Source of the DNA: JAJPHF01 sp035293805
GTDB lineage: Bacteria > Chloroflexota > UBA6077 > JAJPHF01
Length of the DNA stretch: 51,667 nt
Assembly (NCBI GenBank): GCA_035293805.1
Contig: DATGMD010000074.1
Coordinates: forward strand, 1-51,667
Direction: 5' to 3'
In this document: positions 40,359 through 48,040 of the stretch, one piece after another
How positions within the stretch are numbered: the first letter of the stretch is position 1
Layout of the letters: each line of letters begins with the position of its first letter
Position numbers and translations under genes: made by a program
Notes under the pieces: generated by a model
What the model was told of the DNA's origin: nothing
The model's input: the letters and a program-made list of their open reading frames with translations, nothing else
The model's database searches: none

Positions 40359-41426
40359 TTACGGCGTTAGCTCGGGCGCGCGGCCCTCTTCGCGATAGAG
40401 GTCCAGGGCGCGCATCGTTGGCTGGTCGTTCATCTGGAACAGGATCGCCGCCTCACGCCGCGAGCGGTTCACGTGCTCGTGCCAGGCCCACGGCGGGACC
40501 ACTAGGAAGTCGCGCTCGCCCCACTCGTATGCGACCCCATCGACGATCGTCGTGCCCGTGCCGCGCACGACGTGGTAGACCGTGCTGCTGGTGTGGCGGT
40601 GCGCTTGCGTATGGATGCCCGGTCGCAGCATCTGGATCCCCAGGCCAATCGTCGGCAGCGCGGGTCGGCCGGACACGGGGTCGCGGTATTCGAACGCTAC
40701 GTCGTCGTACGGATCGTAGGGGCCGGTCGCGGCGAGTCCTTCGAGCGCGGCAAGCGTTCGGTCCCACTTGTACACCGCCAGCGCCGACGGCCGGCCCGCG
40801 TGCGGCACGCCGACTGGCCGCAAGCCCGCGGCCCCGAAATGGGCGAGCGACTCCGCCTCGGGCCGGTCCGCCACCTGCTGATCGCTGGTGTATGGCTGGA
40901 AGAAGACCGCGTGCAGGGCGCGCGCGAGGGGGATGTCGAGGCCGTCGAGCCAGACCATTGGCGCCGTGCCGTCGTGGCGGTGATCGTGCCAAGCCCAACC
41001 CGGCGTGAGCAGCAGATCGCCCGTCTCCATCGGGTAGCGCGCGCCGTCGACCGTCGTGCTGGCGCCCGCGCCGTCGATGATGAAGCGGAAGGCAGATACT
41101 GAGTGGCGGTGAGCCGTGGCCACCTCGCCCGGAAGGATGCACTGGATCGACGCCCAGAGCGTGTGGGTGGCGCCGTACGGCAGGCCCGGGTTGACCAATC
41201 GCAGCGTGCGCCGCTCGCCACCCCGCTCCAGCGGCACCACCTCGCTGACCCGTCCGATCATGCGTTGGAGCGTGTCCCACCGCCACATGTATGGTTGCAC
41301 CGTGGATTGCGGCTCGGCGGTCATCAGTGGCGGGTCGTCGGGCTGGTGGACGCGCAGGTGGTGCTGGCCTAGCTCGGTGGCAAGCGCCCGCATCGCGGCG
41401 TCGTTCGTGAGCGTCTCCTGCGCCAT
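40359..41426 (-). CDS. Gentisate 1,2-dioxygenase-like bicupin
   Basis: A 355-residue two-cupin protein. Cupin 1 has His106, His108 and His147 (PGEVATAHRHS, GWAWHDH). Cupin 2 has His276, His278 and His316 (TQAHRHTS, WAWHEH). The block MVWLDGLDIPLAR and the first-cupin context are those of gentisate/salicylate/1-hydroxy-2-naphthoate dioxygenases, Fe(II) enzymes that open a hydroxylated aromatic ring beside its carboxyl group. The ATG at 41426 has GAGGAGGAGG upstream. It is alone here (no fumarylpyruvate hydrolase or maleylpyruvate isomerase), but together with the UbiD and molybdenum hydroxylase genes it supports aromatic-acid turnover. Confidence 0.85.
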   Translation of the reverse strand: MAQETLTNDAAMRALATELGQHHLRVHQPDDPPLMTAEPQSTVQPYMWRWDTLQRMIGRVSEVVPLERGGERRTLRLVNPGLPYGATHTLWASIQCILPGEVATAHRHSVSAFRFIIDGAGASTTVDGARYPMETGDLLLTPGWAWHDHRHDGTAPMVWLDGLDIPLARALHAVFFQPYTSDQQVADRPEAESLAHFGAAGLRPVGVPHAGRPSALAVYKWDRTLAALEGLAATGPYDPYDDVAFEYRDPVSGRPALPTIGLGIQMLRPGIHTQAHRHTSSTVYHVVRGTGTTIVDGVAYEWGERDFLVVPPWAWHEHVNRSRREAAILFQMNDQPTMRALDLYREEGRAPELTP

Positions 41427-41646
41427 GGCCGCCTCCTCCTCGCTCGCGGCAAGCCTAGCTGTCCGACTCGTTGGCGGGCGAGTGCTGCGTCCTCGCCCGT
41501 GCCCCGCGGCCAAGCCCACGACCGCGGCTGGGCGAGCTTCGGATCCACTGTACGGTCCCCGCTCCCGTCGCGCAACCAGCCACCTACGCTGGACCAGGCC
41601 GACCGCGTCGCCGGCCCGGCCGTGGCTCGCGGCCCGGGAGCCTGGC

Positions 41647-41652
41647 TATAAT
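41647..41652 (+). promoter_or_regulatory. -10 box for proC-proB
   Basis: Perfect TATAAT in CTGGCTATAATGCC, 57 bases before proC. The -35 is weak. Confidence 0.55.
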
Positions 41653-41709
41653 GCCTCGCGGCCCTCGGCGTCGGGCGGCCGAGTGGCACGGAGTGCGAAG
41701 GGCGGGACG

Positions 41710-42528
41710 ATGCGCGAGCTACCGACGATTGCGTTTCTCGGCGCCGGCCAAATGGCCGAGGCCGTCATGCGCGGGCTGCTGACCGCGAACGCGGCGCCGC
41801 CCGAGCGCATCTTCGCCAGCGACATCCGGCCCGAGCGGCTCGACTACCTCAGCACCGAGCTAGGCGTACGCGCCTGTGCCAGCAACCGCGAGGCGCTCGA
41901 CCGCGCCGAGGTCGCCGTCATCGCCGTGAAGCCGCAGGACGCGCCGACGTTGCTCGCCGACATGCAGCTCGGCACGCATCCCGGCCACCTGGTGATCTCG
42001 GTCGCCGCCGGCGTGAAGCTCGCCACGCTCGAAGATGCGCTGCCCGACGAGGTGCCGGTTATCCGTGTGATGCCCAACACGCCTGCGTTCGTCAGCGAGG
42101 GAATGGCCGTCATCGCGCGCGGCCAGCACGCTACCACGGAGCACGAGACGGTCGCCCGCCGCATCTTCGAGTCGGTCGGCCGGGTGCTCGTGTTGCCCGA
42201 GTCGAAGATGGACGCCGTGACGGCGCTGTCGGGCAGCGGCCCCGGCTTCGTCGCCCTCGTGATCGAGGGGCTGGCCGACGGGGGCGTGGCGGCCGGGCTG
42301 CCGCGCGACACGGCCCTGATGCTGGCGGCACAGACGGTGCTCGGCACCGCCCGCCTGGCCCTCGAGCGCGGCCTGCACCCCGCCCTCATCAAGGACATGG
42401 TAGCCTCGCCGGCCGGCACGACGATCGCCGGGCTGGCGGCGCTCGAGGAGTCCGGCGTGCGCGGCGCGCTGATCAACGCCGTCCTCGCCGCGACCCGACG
42501 CTCGGAAGAGCTAGGACGCCTCGCGTGA
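41710..42528 (+). CDS. proC: Pyrroline-5-carboxylate reductase
   Basis: A 272-residue NAD(P)H enzyme making proline from P5C. Dinucleotide motif FLGAGQMAEAVMRGL (9-23), then AVKPQD, RVMPNTPAFVSEG and the C-terminal signature MVASPAGTTIAGLAALEESGVRGA. The length is normal for ProC. The ATG at 41710 follows AAGGGCGGGACG. Its stop overlaps the GTG start of proB (GTGA), so the two are coupled. Confidence 0.95.
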   Translation: MRELPTIAFLGAGQMAEAVMRGLLTANAAPPERIFASDIRPERLDYLSTELGVRACASNREALDRAEVAVIAVKPQDAPTLLADMQLGTHPGHLVISVAAGVKLATLEDALPDEVPVIRVMPNTPAFVSEGMAVIARGQHATTEHETVARRIFESVGRVLVLPESKMDAVTALSGSGPGFVALVIEGLADGGVAAGLPRDTALMLAAQTVLGTARLALERGLHPALIKDMVASPAGTTIAGLAALEESGVRGALINAVLAATRRSEELGRLA

Positions 42529-43859
42529 AGCGACCTAGCCCCCCGGCCCCTCTCCCCGAAGGGAAGGGGGAGCAAGACGCGGCTTCGTCTCTCTCCTCCT
42601 CTCCCCTGCGGGAGGGGGGGGTAGGTCCGTCCCCCAAGCGTGCTCGCGAGCTGGCGCTGCGCGCCGCGCTGGCCGAAGTGGGTACGCTGGTCGTGAAGGT
42701 GGGCTCGTCCAGCCTGACGTACCACGGCCGTCTAGCCGACGACAAGCTCGCCCGGATCGCCGGCCAGGTGCTGGCGGCGCGCGCGGGGGCCGCGGGCCAG
42801 GGGCCAGCGGACGATGACGGCGACGGGCCCACTTCCCCCCGCCCAGCCGCCGGCGCGCAGCCGCGCCGCGTGATCCTGGTATCGTCGGGCGCCATCGCCG
42901 CGGGCGTCGGCCAGCTCCGCCTAGAGAAGCGGCCGCGCACCCTCCCCCTCAAGCAGGCGATGGCGGCGGTCGGCAACGTGCTGCTGATGGAGCGTTATCA
43001 GCGCTACTTCGGGGCAGCCGGTCAACCCGTCGCCCAGGTATTGCTCACGCGCCAGGATGTGGGCGACCGGCACCGTTACCTGAACGCCCGCAACACGCTG
43101 AACGCGCTGCTCGACCTGGGCGTCGTGCCGATCGTCAACGAGAACGACACCGTTGCCACCGACGAGATCAAGTTCGGTGACAACGACAACCTCTCCGCCC
43201 TCGTCGCCAACCTCATCGGCGCCGAGCTACTGGTGATCCTGTCGGATGTGGGCGGGCTGCACCCGAAGGATCCGCGCGTCTATCCCGAGTCGCGGGCGAT
43301 CTCCTTCATCGAGCGCCTCGACGATGCGGTCTTCGCCATGGCCGGCGGCTCGGCCAGCACAGTCGGCGTGGGTGGGATGCTGACGAAGATCCAGGCGGCG
43401 CGCGTCGCCACCCAGGCGGGCTGCGCGGTCGTCATCGCCGACGCCGGCGAGCCTGACGCGCTGCTGAAGATCCTGGCGGGCCGACGGCTGGGTACGCTGT
43501 TCGCGCCGCAGGGCGCCGGCGCCGCTCCGTCGTGGCGCCCCGTCGCCAGCCGTAAGCGGTGGATGTCGGCGGGGCTCAGCAGCACCGGCCGCCTAGTGCT
43601 CGACGCGGGCGCCTGCCGTGCGCTGCTCGACCACGGCCGCAGCCTCCTCCCCGTGGGCGTCGTCCGCGTCGAGGGTACCTTCGAGGCCGGCGATCTGGTC
43701 ACGCTGGTCGATCCTACGGGCGCCATGATCGGCCGCGGCCTCACGAACTACTCGGCCGCGCAGCTCACGGCCATTCGCGGCACGCGCACGAACGACCTTC
43801 CCCCCGACTGCGACTTTACCGAGGTCATCCATCGCAACAACATGGTCCTCTGGCCGTAG
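42525..43859 (+). CDS. proB: Glutamate 5-kinase with repeat-derived N-terminus
   Basis: A 444-residue kinase, about 70 longer than usual. The amino-acid-kinase core begins at about residue 54 (LVVKVGSSSL) and includes VILVSSGAIAAGVGQL, NENDTVATDEIKFGDND and DVGGLHPKDP. A C-terminal PUA domain starts near 345 (SRKRWMSAGL). Residues about 3-34 are encoded by a palindromic element (42532-42627). No other in-frame ATG, GTG or TTG start with a ribosome site lies between the element and the core, so the element must be translated. A second unusual insert (about 88-112, GQGPADDDGDGPTSPRPA) follows the first strand. It phosphorylates glutamate for ProA. Confidence 0.92.
   Translation: MKRPSPPAPLPEGKGEQDAASSLSSSPLREGGVGPSPKRARELALRAALAEVGTLVVKVGSSSLTYHGRLADDKLARIAGQVLAARAGAAGQGPADDDGDGPTSPRPAAGAQPRRVILVSSGAIAAGVGQLRLEKRPRTLPLKQAMAAVGNVLLMERYQRYFGAAGQPVAQVLLTRQDVGDRHRYLNARNTLNALLDLGVVPIVNENDTVATDEIKFGDNDNLSALVANLIGAELLVILSDVGGLHPKDPRVYPESRAISFIERLDDAVFAMAGGSASTVGVGGMLTKIQAARVATQAGCAVVIADAGEPDALLKILAGRRLGTLFAPQGAGAAPSWRPVASRKRWMSAGLSSTGRLVLDAGACRALLDHGRSLLPVGVVRVEGTFEAGDLVTLVDPTGAMIGRGLTNYSAAQLTAIRGTRTNDLPPDCDFTEVIHRNNMVLWP
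42532..42627. repeat. Complete palindromic element inserted in frame in proB
   Basis: 96 bp with ends GACCTAGCCCCCC and GGGGGGGTAGGTC and two inner stem-loops. Its length is a multiple of 3, so the frame is kept. It begins 4 bases after the proC stop. Confidence 0.85.
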
Positions 43860-43943
43860 GCGCGCCCCGCCGTCTCCGCTAACGTGGCGCGCCGCCTGCC
43901 CGGCCGCGCGCCGACCACGGCGCGGCCAGCCGCCCGCTCGATA

Positions 43944-43952
43944 TGGTACGCT
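43944..43952 (+). promoter_or_regulatory. Extended -10 promoter candidate before proA
   Basis: TGGTACGCT, 110 bases before the proA start. Confidence 0.35.
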
Positions 43953-44013
43953 CAGGCGAGAGTGGCCGTTTGCCCGATCGCTCGGCGCACGTGCCATCAG
44001 TGCCTGTGCCGCC

Positions 44014-44019
44014 TATAGT
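44014..44019 (+). promoter_or_regulatory. -10 box candidate for proA
   Basis: TATAGT, 42 bases before the proA ATG, in the 202-base gap after proB. No strong -35. Confidence 0.4.
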
Positions 44020-44061
44020 CCGAGGGGCGCCCGTCGAGCGCCGCCTTTCCAGGGGGTAGCG

Positions 44062-45327
44062 ATGTCCGTCCAGCAGACCACGGTAGCAGAGAGCGTGCGC
44101 CGCCAGGCGGAGCGCGGCAAGGCGGCCAGCCGGCGCGTGGCCCTGCTAGGCGGCGCCGAGAAGGATGCGGCGCTCGGAGCGATGGCGGCGGCCCTGCGCC
44201 GCCACGCCGACCCGATCCTGGCCGCCAACGCCGAGGACGTGCGACGGGCGCGCGAGGCCGGCATGGCCGCCTCCTTCATCGACCGGCTGACGTTGACCCC
44301 CCAGCGGCTCGAGGAGATGGCCCGCGGCGTCGAGGCCGTGGCCGCGCTACCCGATCCGATCGGTGCCGTCCTCGACCGCGACGTGCGCCCGAACGGCTTG
44401 CAGGTCGAGCGCGTGCGCGTGCCGATCGGCCTGATCGCCGTGGTCTACGAGGCTCGCCCGAACGTCACGTCTGACGTGGCCGCCCTCTGCCTGAAGGCGG
44501 GCAACGCCGTGCTGCTCCGCGGCGGCAGCGACGCCTACGGCAGCTCCAAGGCGATTGTGGACGTCCTCCGGGCTGCAATCGCCCCGTACGTTGATTCCGA
44601 CGCCATCCAGCTGGTCGAGTCCACCGACCGCCAAGGCGTGCTCGCGCTGCTCACCCTGAACGGGCTGGTGGACCTGGCCATCCCGCGCGGCGGCGCCGAC
44701 CTCATCGCCACGGTGGTCCGCACCGCGACCGTGCCCACCATCGAGACGGGCACGGGCAACTGCCACGTCTACGTCGAGGCAACGGCTGACGAGGCGATGG
44801 CCGTCGAGGTCGTAGTGAACGCGAAAGTGTCCCGGCCCAGCGTCTGCAACGCCGCCGAGTCGCTGCTGATCGACCGCGCCGTGGCTGACCGCCTGCTGCC
44901 GAAGATCGGCGCGGCGCTGCGCGAGCGCGGCGTGGAGCTGCGCGTGGACGAGGCCGCGGCGCGCATCCTGGGCTACGGCACGCCAGCCACCGAGGAGGAC
45001 TGGGCCACCGAGTACCTTGCTCTAATCCTGGCGGTGAAGGTGGTCGACGGGCTCGACGACGCGCTGGCCCATATCGCCCGCTACAGCAGCGGTCACTCGG
45101 AGGCGATCATCACGCGCGACGAGGCCGCGGCGCGGCGCTTCCAGCACGAGGTGGACGCCGCAGCGGTGTTCGTGAACGCCTCGACGCGCTTCTGCGATGG
45201 CTTCGAGCTGGGCCTGGGCGCCGAGATCGGCATCAGCACGCAGAAGATCCACGCGCGCGGCCCCATGGGGTTGCGCGAGCTGTGCTCCTACAAGTGGCTC
45301 ATCCGCGGCACGGGCCAGGTGCGCTGA
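44062..45327 (+). CDS. proA: Glutamate-5-semialdehyde dehydrogenase
   Basis: A 421-residue gamma-glutamyl phosphate reductase. Family strings are YEARPNVTSDVAALCLKAGN, LLRGGSDAYGSSKA, PRGGADLI and GTGNCHVYVE. The catalytic Cys262 is in SRPSVCNAAE. The C-terminal blocks SGHSEAIIT and GAEIGISTQKIHARGPMGL are intact. It takes ProB's product to glutamate semialdehyde, which cyclises to P5C for ProC. It is separated from proB by 202 bases with possible promoters. Its stop overlaps the next start by 1 base. Confidence 0.95.
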   Translation: MSVQQTTVAESVRRQAERGKAASRRVALLGGAEKDAALGAMAAALRRHADPILAANAEDVRRAREAGMAASFIDRLTLTPQRLEEMARGVEAVAALPDPIGAVLDRDVRPNGLQVERVRVPIGLIAVVYEARPNVTSDVAALCLKAGNAVLLRGGSDAYGSSKAIVDVLRAAIAPYVDSDAIQLVESTDRQGVLALLTLNGLVDLAIPRGGADLIATVVRTATVPTIETGTGNCHVYVEATADEAMAVEVVVNAKVSRPSVCNAAESLLIDRAVADRLLPKIGAALRERGVELRVDEAAARILGYGTPATEEDWATEYLALILAVKVVDGLDDALAHIARYSSGHSEAIITRDEAAARRFQHEVDAAAVFVNASTRFCDGFELGLGAEIGISTQKIHARGPMGLRELCSYKWLIRGTGQVR

Positions 45328-46040
45328 TGGAGCCTCACGCCGACACCGCCGCTTTTGAGCGGGTGCTGGTCGTCGTCGCCCATCCGGACGACGTCGAGTA
45401 CGGGATGGCCGGCACGGTCGCCCGCTGGGTCGAGGAGGGCAAGACCGTCAGCTACGTGCTGGTGACGCGCGGCGAGGCCGGCAACGAGGACGCGGCGCTG
45501 ACCGCCGAGCAGGCCGGTGCGCTGCGCGAGCGGGAGCAGCGCGCCGCGGCGGCGGCCGTCGGCGTCACCGACCTGCGGTTTCTGGGCTGGCCCGACGACG
45601 CCGTCTACTATGGCCCTGACCTACGTCGCGCCATCGCCCGCGAGATCCGCCGCGTGCGCCCCGAGGTGGTCGCCACCGACCAGGGCACGCTGTTCTGGGG
45701 CGGCCGCGTCGTGAACCACGCCGACCACCGTGCCACGACCGAGGCGACCATCGACGCCATTCTCGACGCCTCGCTACGCCACGCGTTCCCCGAGCTGTTG
45801 GCTGAGGGGTTCGAGCCCTGGCGGCGCGTGAAGCGCCTCTACCTCTGCGGCGACCCCGAGGCCGACGTGGCGGTCGACGTGACGGCCACGCTCCCCAAGG
45901 CCATCGCCGCGCTCCAGGCCCACGCCAGCTACGTCGGGGACATGGATTGCGCGGCCTACCTCCGCGACCAGACGGCACAGAACGGCGTGCTCTGGGGCAT
46001 CCCCCACGCCGAGCTATTCCGCGTCATCCGCTACGCCTGA
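45327..46040 (+). CDS. PIG-L/LmbE family deacetylase
   Basis: A 237-residue zinc-dependent N-acetyl hydrolase. The zinc motif is AHPDDVEYGMAGT (His19, Asp21, Asp22), with the third ligand in NHADHR. Members remove acetyl groups from GlcNAc-type conjugates (mycothiol, bacillithiol, GPI precursors). The ATG at 45327 shares its A with the proA stop (TGATG), so the genes are coupled. The link to proline synthesis is not obvious; the same pairing may simply be operon packing. The substrate is unknown. Confidence 0.88.
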   Translation: MEPHADTAAFERVLVVVAHPDDVEYGMAGTVARWVEEGKTVSYVLVTRGEAGNEDAALTAEQAGALREREQRAAAAAVGVTDLRFLGWPDDAVYYGPDLRRAIAREIRRVRPEVVATDQGTLFWGGRVVNHADHRATTEATIDAILDASLRHAFPELLAEGFEPWRRVKRLYLCGDPEADVAVDVTATLPKAIAALQAHASYVGDMDCAAYLRDQTAQNGVLWGIPHAELFRVIRYA

Positions 46041-46147
46041 CCCGAGCGGTCATCGCGTCGGCGAGACCTTCCGTTGCTGCTTATCCCCTCCCGCTCACGG
46101 CCCCGCCGCCGCTAACCCGCGGCATCCTACTCTCGCCCGCCGGAACG

Positions 46148-46156
46148 TGGTATGCT
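46148..46156 (+). promoter_or_regulatory. Extended -10 promoter candidate for the ABC exporter pair
   Basis: TGGTATGCT, 31 bases before the ATG at 46188. Confidence 0.4.
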
Positions 46157-46187
46157 CGGGCCGAGAACTCCGTGCGGTAGGTGGTAC

Positions 46188-47978
46188 ATGCACGAAGCGC
46201 GGCGTATTTATGCTTTGCTCGGCGCCGAGCGGCGCTGGGTCTTCGCCACGGTCGTCGTCGCGCTGCTCGCCAGCGCAGCCGGCGTGCTTACCGTCACGCT
46301 TACCGCGGCGGGCATCGGCACCCTCGCCGCGACCCGCTCGCTGGACGCGGTTGCGCCAATCATGGTCGCCCTGGTGGCGCTCATCATCGCGCGAACGCTG
46401 CTCGCCTACCTCCAGGGCGTCGTCGGCCAGACCACGGCCGCCGTGGTGGCGGAGAGCGTCCGCGTCCAGCTATTCCAGCACCTGGCCCGACTCGGCCCGG
46501 GGTTCCTCGTGGTCCGCAGCAGCGGCGATGTGGTGGCGACCGCCGTGGACGGCGTCGAGTCCATCCAGATCCTGCTGTCGCGCTACCTACCGCAGGTTGT
46601 CGTCTCCACAGTCATCCCGCTCGCGATCTTCCTGTACCTCCTCACGATCAGTCCTCCCGTCGCGCTGGTCCTGATCCTGTTCGCGCCGTCGTCGATCGTC
46701 GCGCGGCGCGTCCTGGCCCGCTCCACACGGGACCGCTCGAAGGCGCTCTGGGGCGAGCGCGGCCGCATCAGCGCGCTGTTCGTCGACAGCTTGCAAGGCC
46801 TGCCGGTGATCAAGTCGTTCAACCGCGGCCCCGCCCAGGCCGACCAGATCGAGCAGCGCGCGCGGGCCTATCGTCGTGCCATCATGGACGTGCTCAAGAC
46901 GAGCCTGCTGCACGCCGCGCTCACCGAGCTGGCGGTCGGCGCTGGCCTGGTGCTCGCGCTGTGGATCGCCGGCAACCAGGTGCTGGCCGGCTCGCTCGCC
47001 GCCGGGCAGGTCGTCGTGCTCTACGTCCTCGCGCGCGAGCTGTACATGCCCATCAACAAGCTGAACGTCGTCTACCACGACGCCGACGTGGCCCTCGCCG
47101 CCGGCACCCGGATCTTCACGCTCCTCGACGCCCAGCCGGCCGTCGTAGACGCCCAACCTACCCGCCACGCGTCTCGCTCCCCCCTGCCCTTCAGCGAGGG
47201 GGGGCCGGGGGGGCTACGTCGCACCCCCCGCATCCGCTTCGAGTCCGTGACCTTCGCCTACGCGCGCGGCGCGGCCCCCGCACTCGTCGATTTGTCGTTC
47301 GTGGCCGAGCCCGGCCAGATGGTGGCGATCGTGGGCCCGTCCGGGGCGGGCAAGTCGACCGTTGTCAATCTGCTCCTGCGCTTCTGGGACCCGCAGGAGG
47401 GGAGCGTCCTGATCGACGAGCAGGACATTCGCAGGTTGCCGCTACACGAGTTGCGCGCGCTCATGGCCGTCGTCGCGCAGGACACCTACCTGTTCAATAC
47501 CTCGGTGCTGGAGAACATCCGTCTCGGCCGCGCGGACGCGACCGACGACGAGGTCCGGGCGGCCGCGCGGGCAGCGAGCGCCGAGCAGTTCATCCTCGCC
47601 CTGCCCGATGGCTTCCACACGCGCATCGGCGAGCGCGGCGCCCGGCTGTCGGGCGGCGAGCGGCAGCGCCTCGCCATCGCGCGCGCCTTTCTCAAGAACG
47701 CGCCGATCCTGCTGCTCGACGAGGCCACGTCCAGCCTGGACTCGGCCAACGAGCAAGCCGTGCAGGGCGCCCTCGCTGAGCTGATGCGTGGCCGCACGAC
47801 GATCGTTATCGCTCATCGGCTCAGCACCGTCGCGAACGCGGACCGGATTCTGGTGCTCGACGGCGGCCGGCTCGTCGAGGCGGGTGGCCATGCCGAGCTG
47901 CTTGGCCAGCAGCGGGTCTACAGCAGCCTCGTGGCCGCTCAGAGCGGCGCCGAGTACGAGGCGGTGAGCGCTGAGTAG
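46188..47978 (+). CDS. CydD-like ABC exporter half-transporter
   Basis: A 596-residue fused membrane-ATPase subunit. Six helices occupy about 1-310. RYLPQVVVSTVIPLAIFLYL and ISALFVDSLQGLPVIKSF are CydD-like. The ATPase has Walker A GPSGAGKST (about 383), signature LSGGERQRLAIARAF and Walker B ILLLDEATSSLD. Residues about 323-344 in the linker are Pro/Gly-rich and encoded by a palindromic element (47155-47220), absent from the partner gene. The ATG at 46188 has AGGTGG upstream. CydDC exports cysteine/glutathione for cytochrome bd assembly, but no cydAB is here, so the substrate is open. It pairs with the next gene. Confidence 0.85.
   Translation: MHEARRIYALLGAERRWVFATVVVALLASAAGVLTVTLTAAGIGTLAATRSLDAVAPIMVALVALIIARTLLAYLQGVVGQTTAAVVAESVRVQLFQHLARLGPGFLVVRSSGDVVATAVDGVESIQILLSRYLPQVVVSTVIPLAIFLYLLTISPPVALVLILFAPSSIVARRVLARSTRDRSKALWGERGRISALFVDSLQGLPVIKSFNRGPAQADQIEQRARAYRRAIMDVLKTSLLHAALTELAVGAGLVLALWIAGNQVLAGSLAAGQVVVLYVLARELYMPINKLNVVYHDADVALAAGTRIFTLLDAQPAVVDAQPTRHASRSPLPFSEGGPGGLRRTPRIRFESVTFAYARGAAPALVDLSFVAEPGQMVAIVGPSGAGKSTVVNLLLRFWDPQEGSVLIDEQDIRRLPLHELRALMAVVAQDTYLFNTSVLENIRLGRADATDDEVRAAARAASAEQFILALPDGFHTRIGERGARLSGGERQRLAIARAFLKNAPILLLDEATSSLDSANEQAVQGALAELMRGRTTIVIAHRLSTVANADRILVLDGGRLVEAGGHAELLGQQRVYSSLVAAQSGAEYEAVSAE
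47155..47220. repeat. Palindromic element in the linker of the CydD-like gene
   Basis: Left end AACCTACCCGCC, inner stem CTCCCCCCTGCC..GGGGGGGCCGGG, right end GGGGGGGCTACGTC: a diverged copy of the GACCTA-C/G-TAGGTC family, about 66 bp, in frame. Confidence 0.65.
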
Positions 47979-48040
47979 TCTCTCCTCGGCAGCTAACGCG
48001 GCCGGAGGGTACCGCGTGCAACCGGTGAGGAAATCGTCCG

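Noticed and set aside
43860..44061. tRNA or small RNA between proB and proA
   Set aside because: No cloverleaf or T-loop GTTCGA pattern was found; only promoter-like strings.
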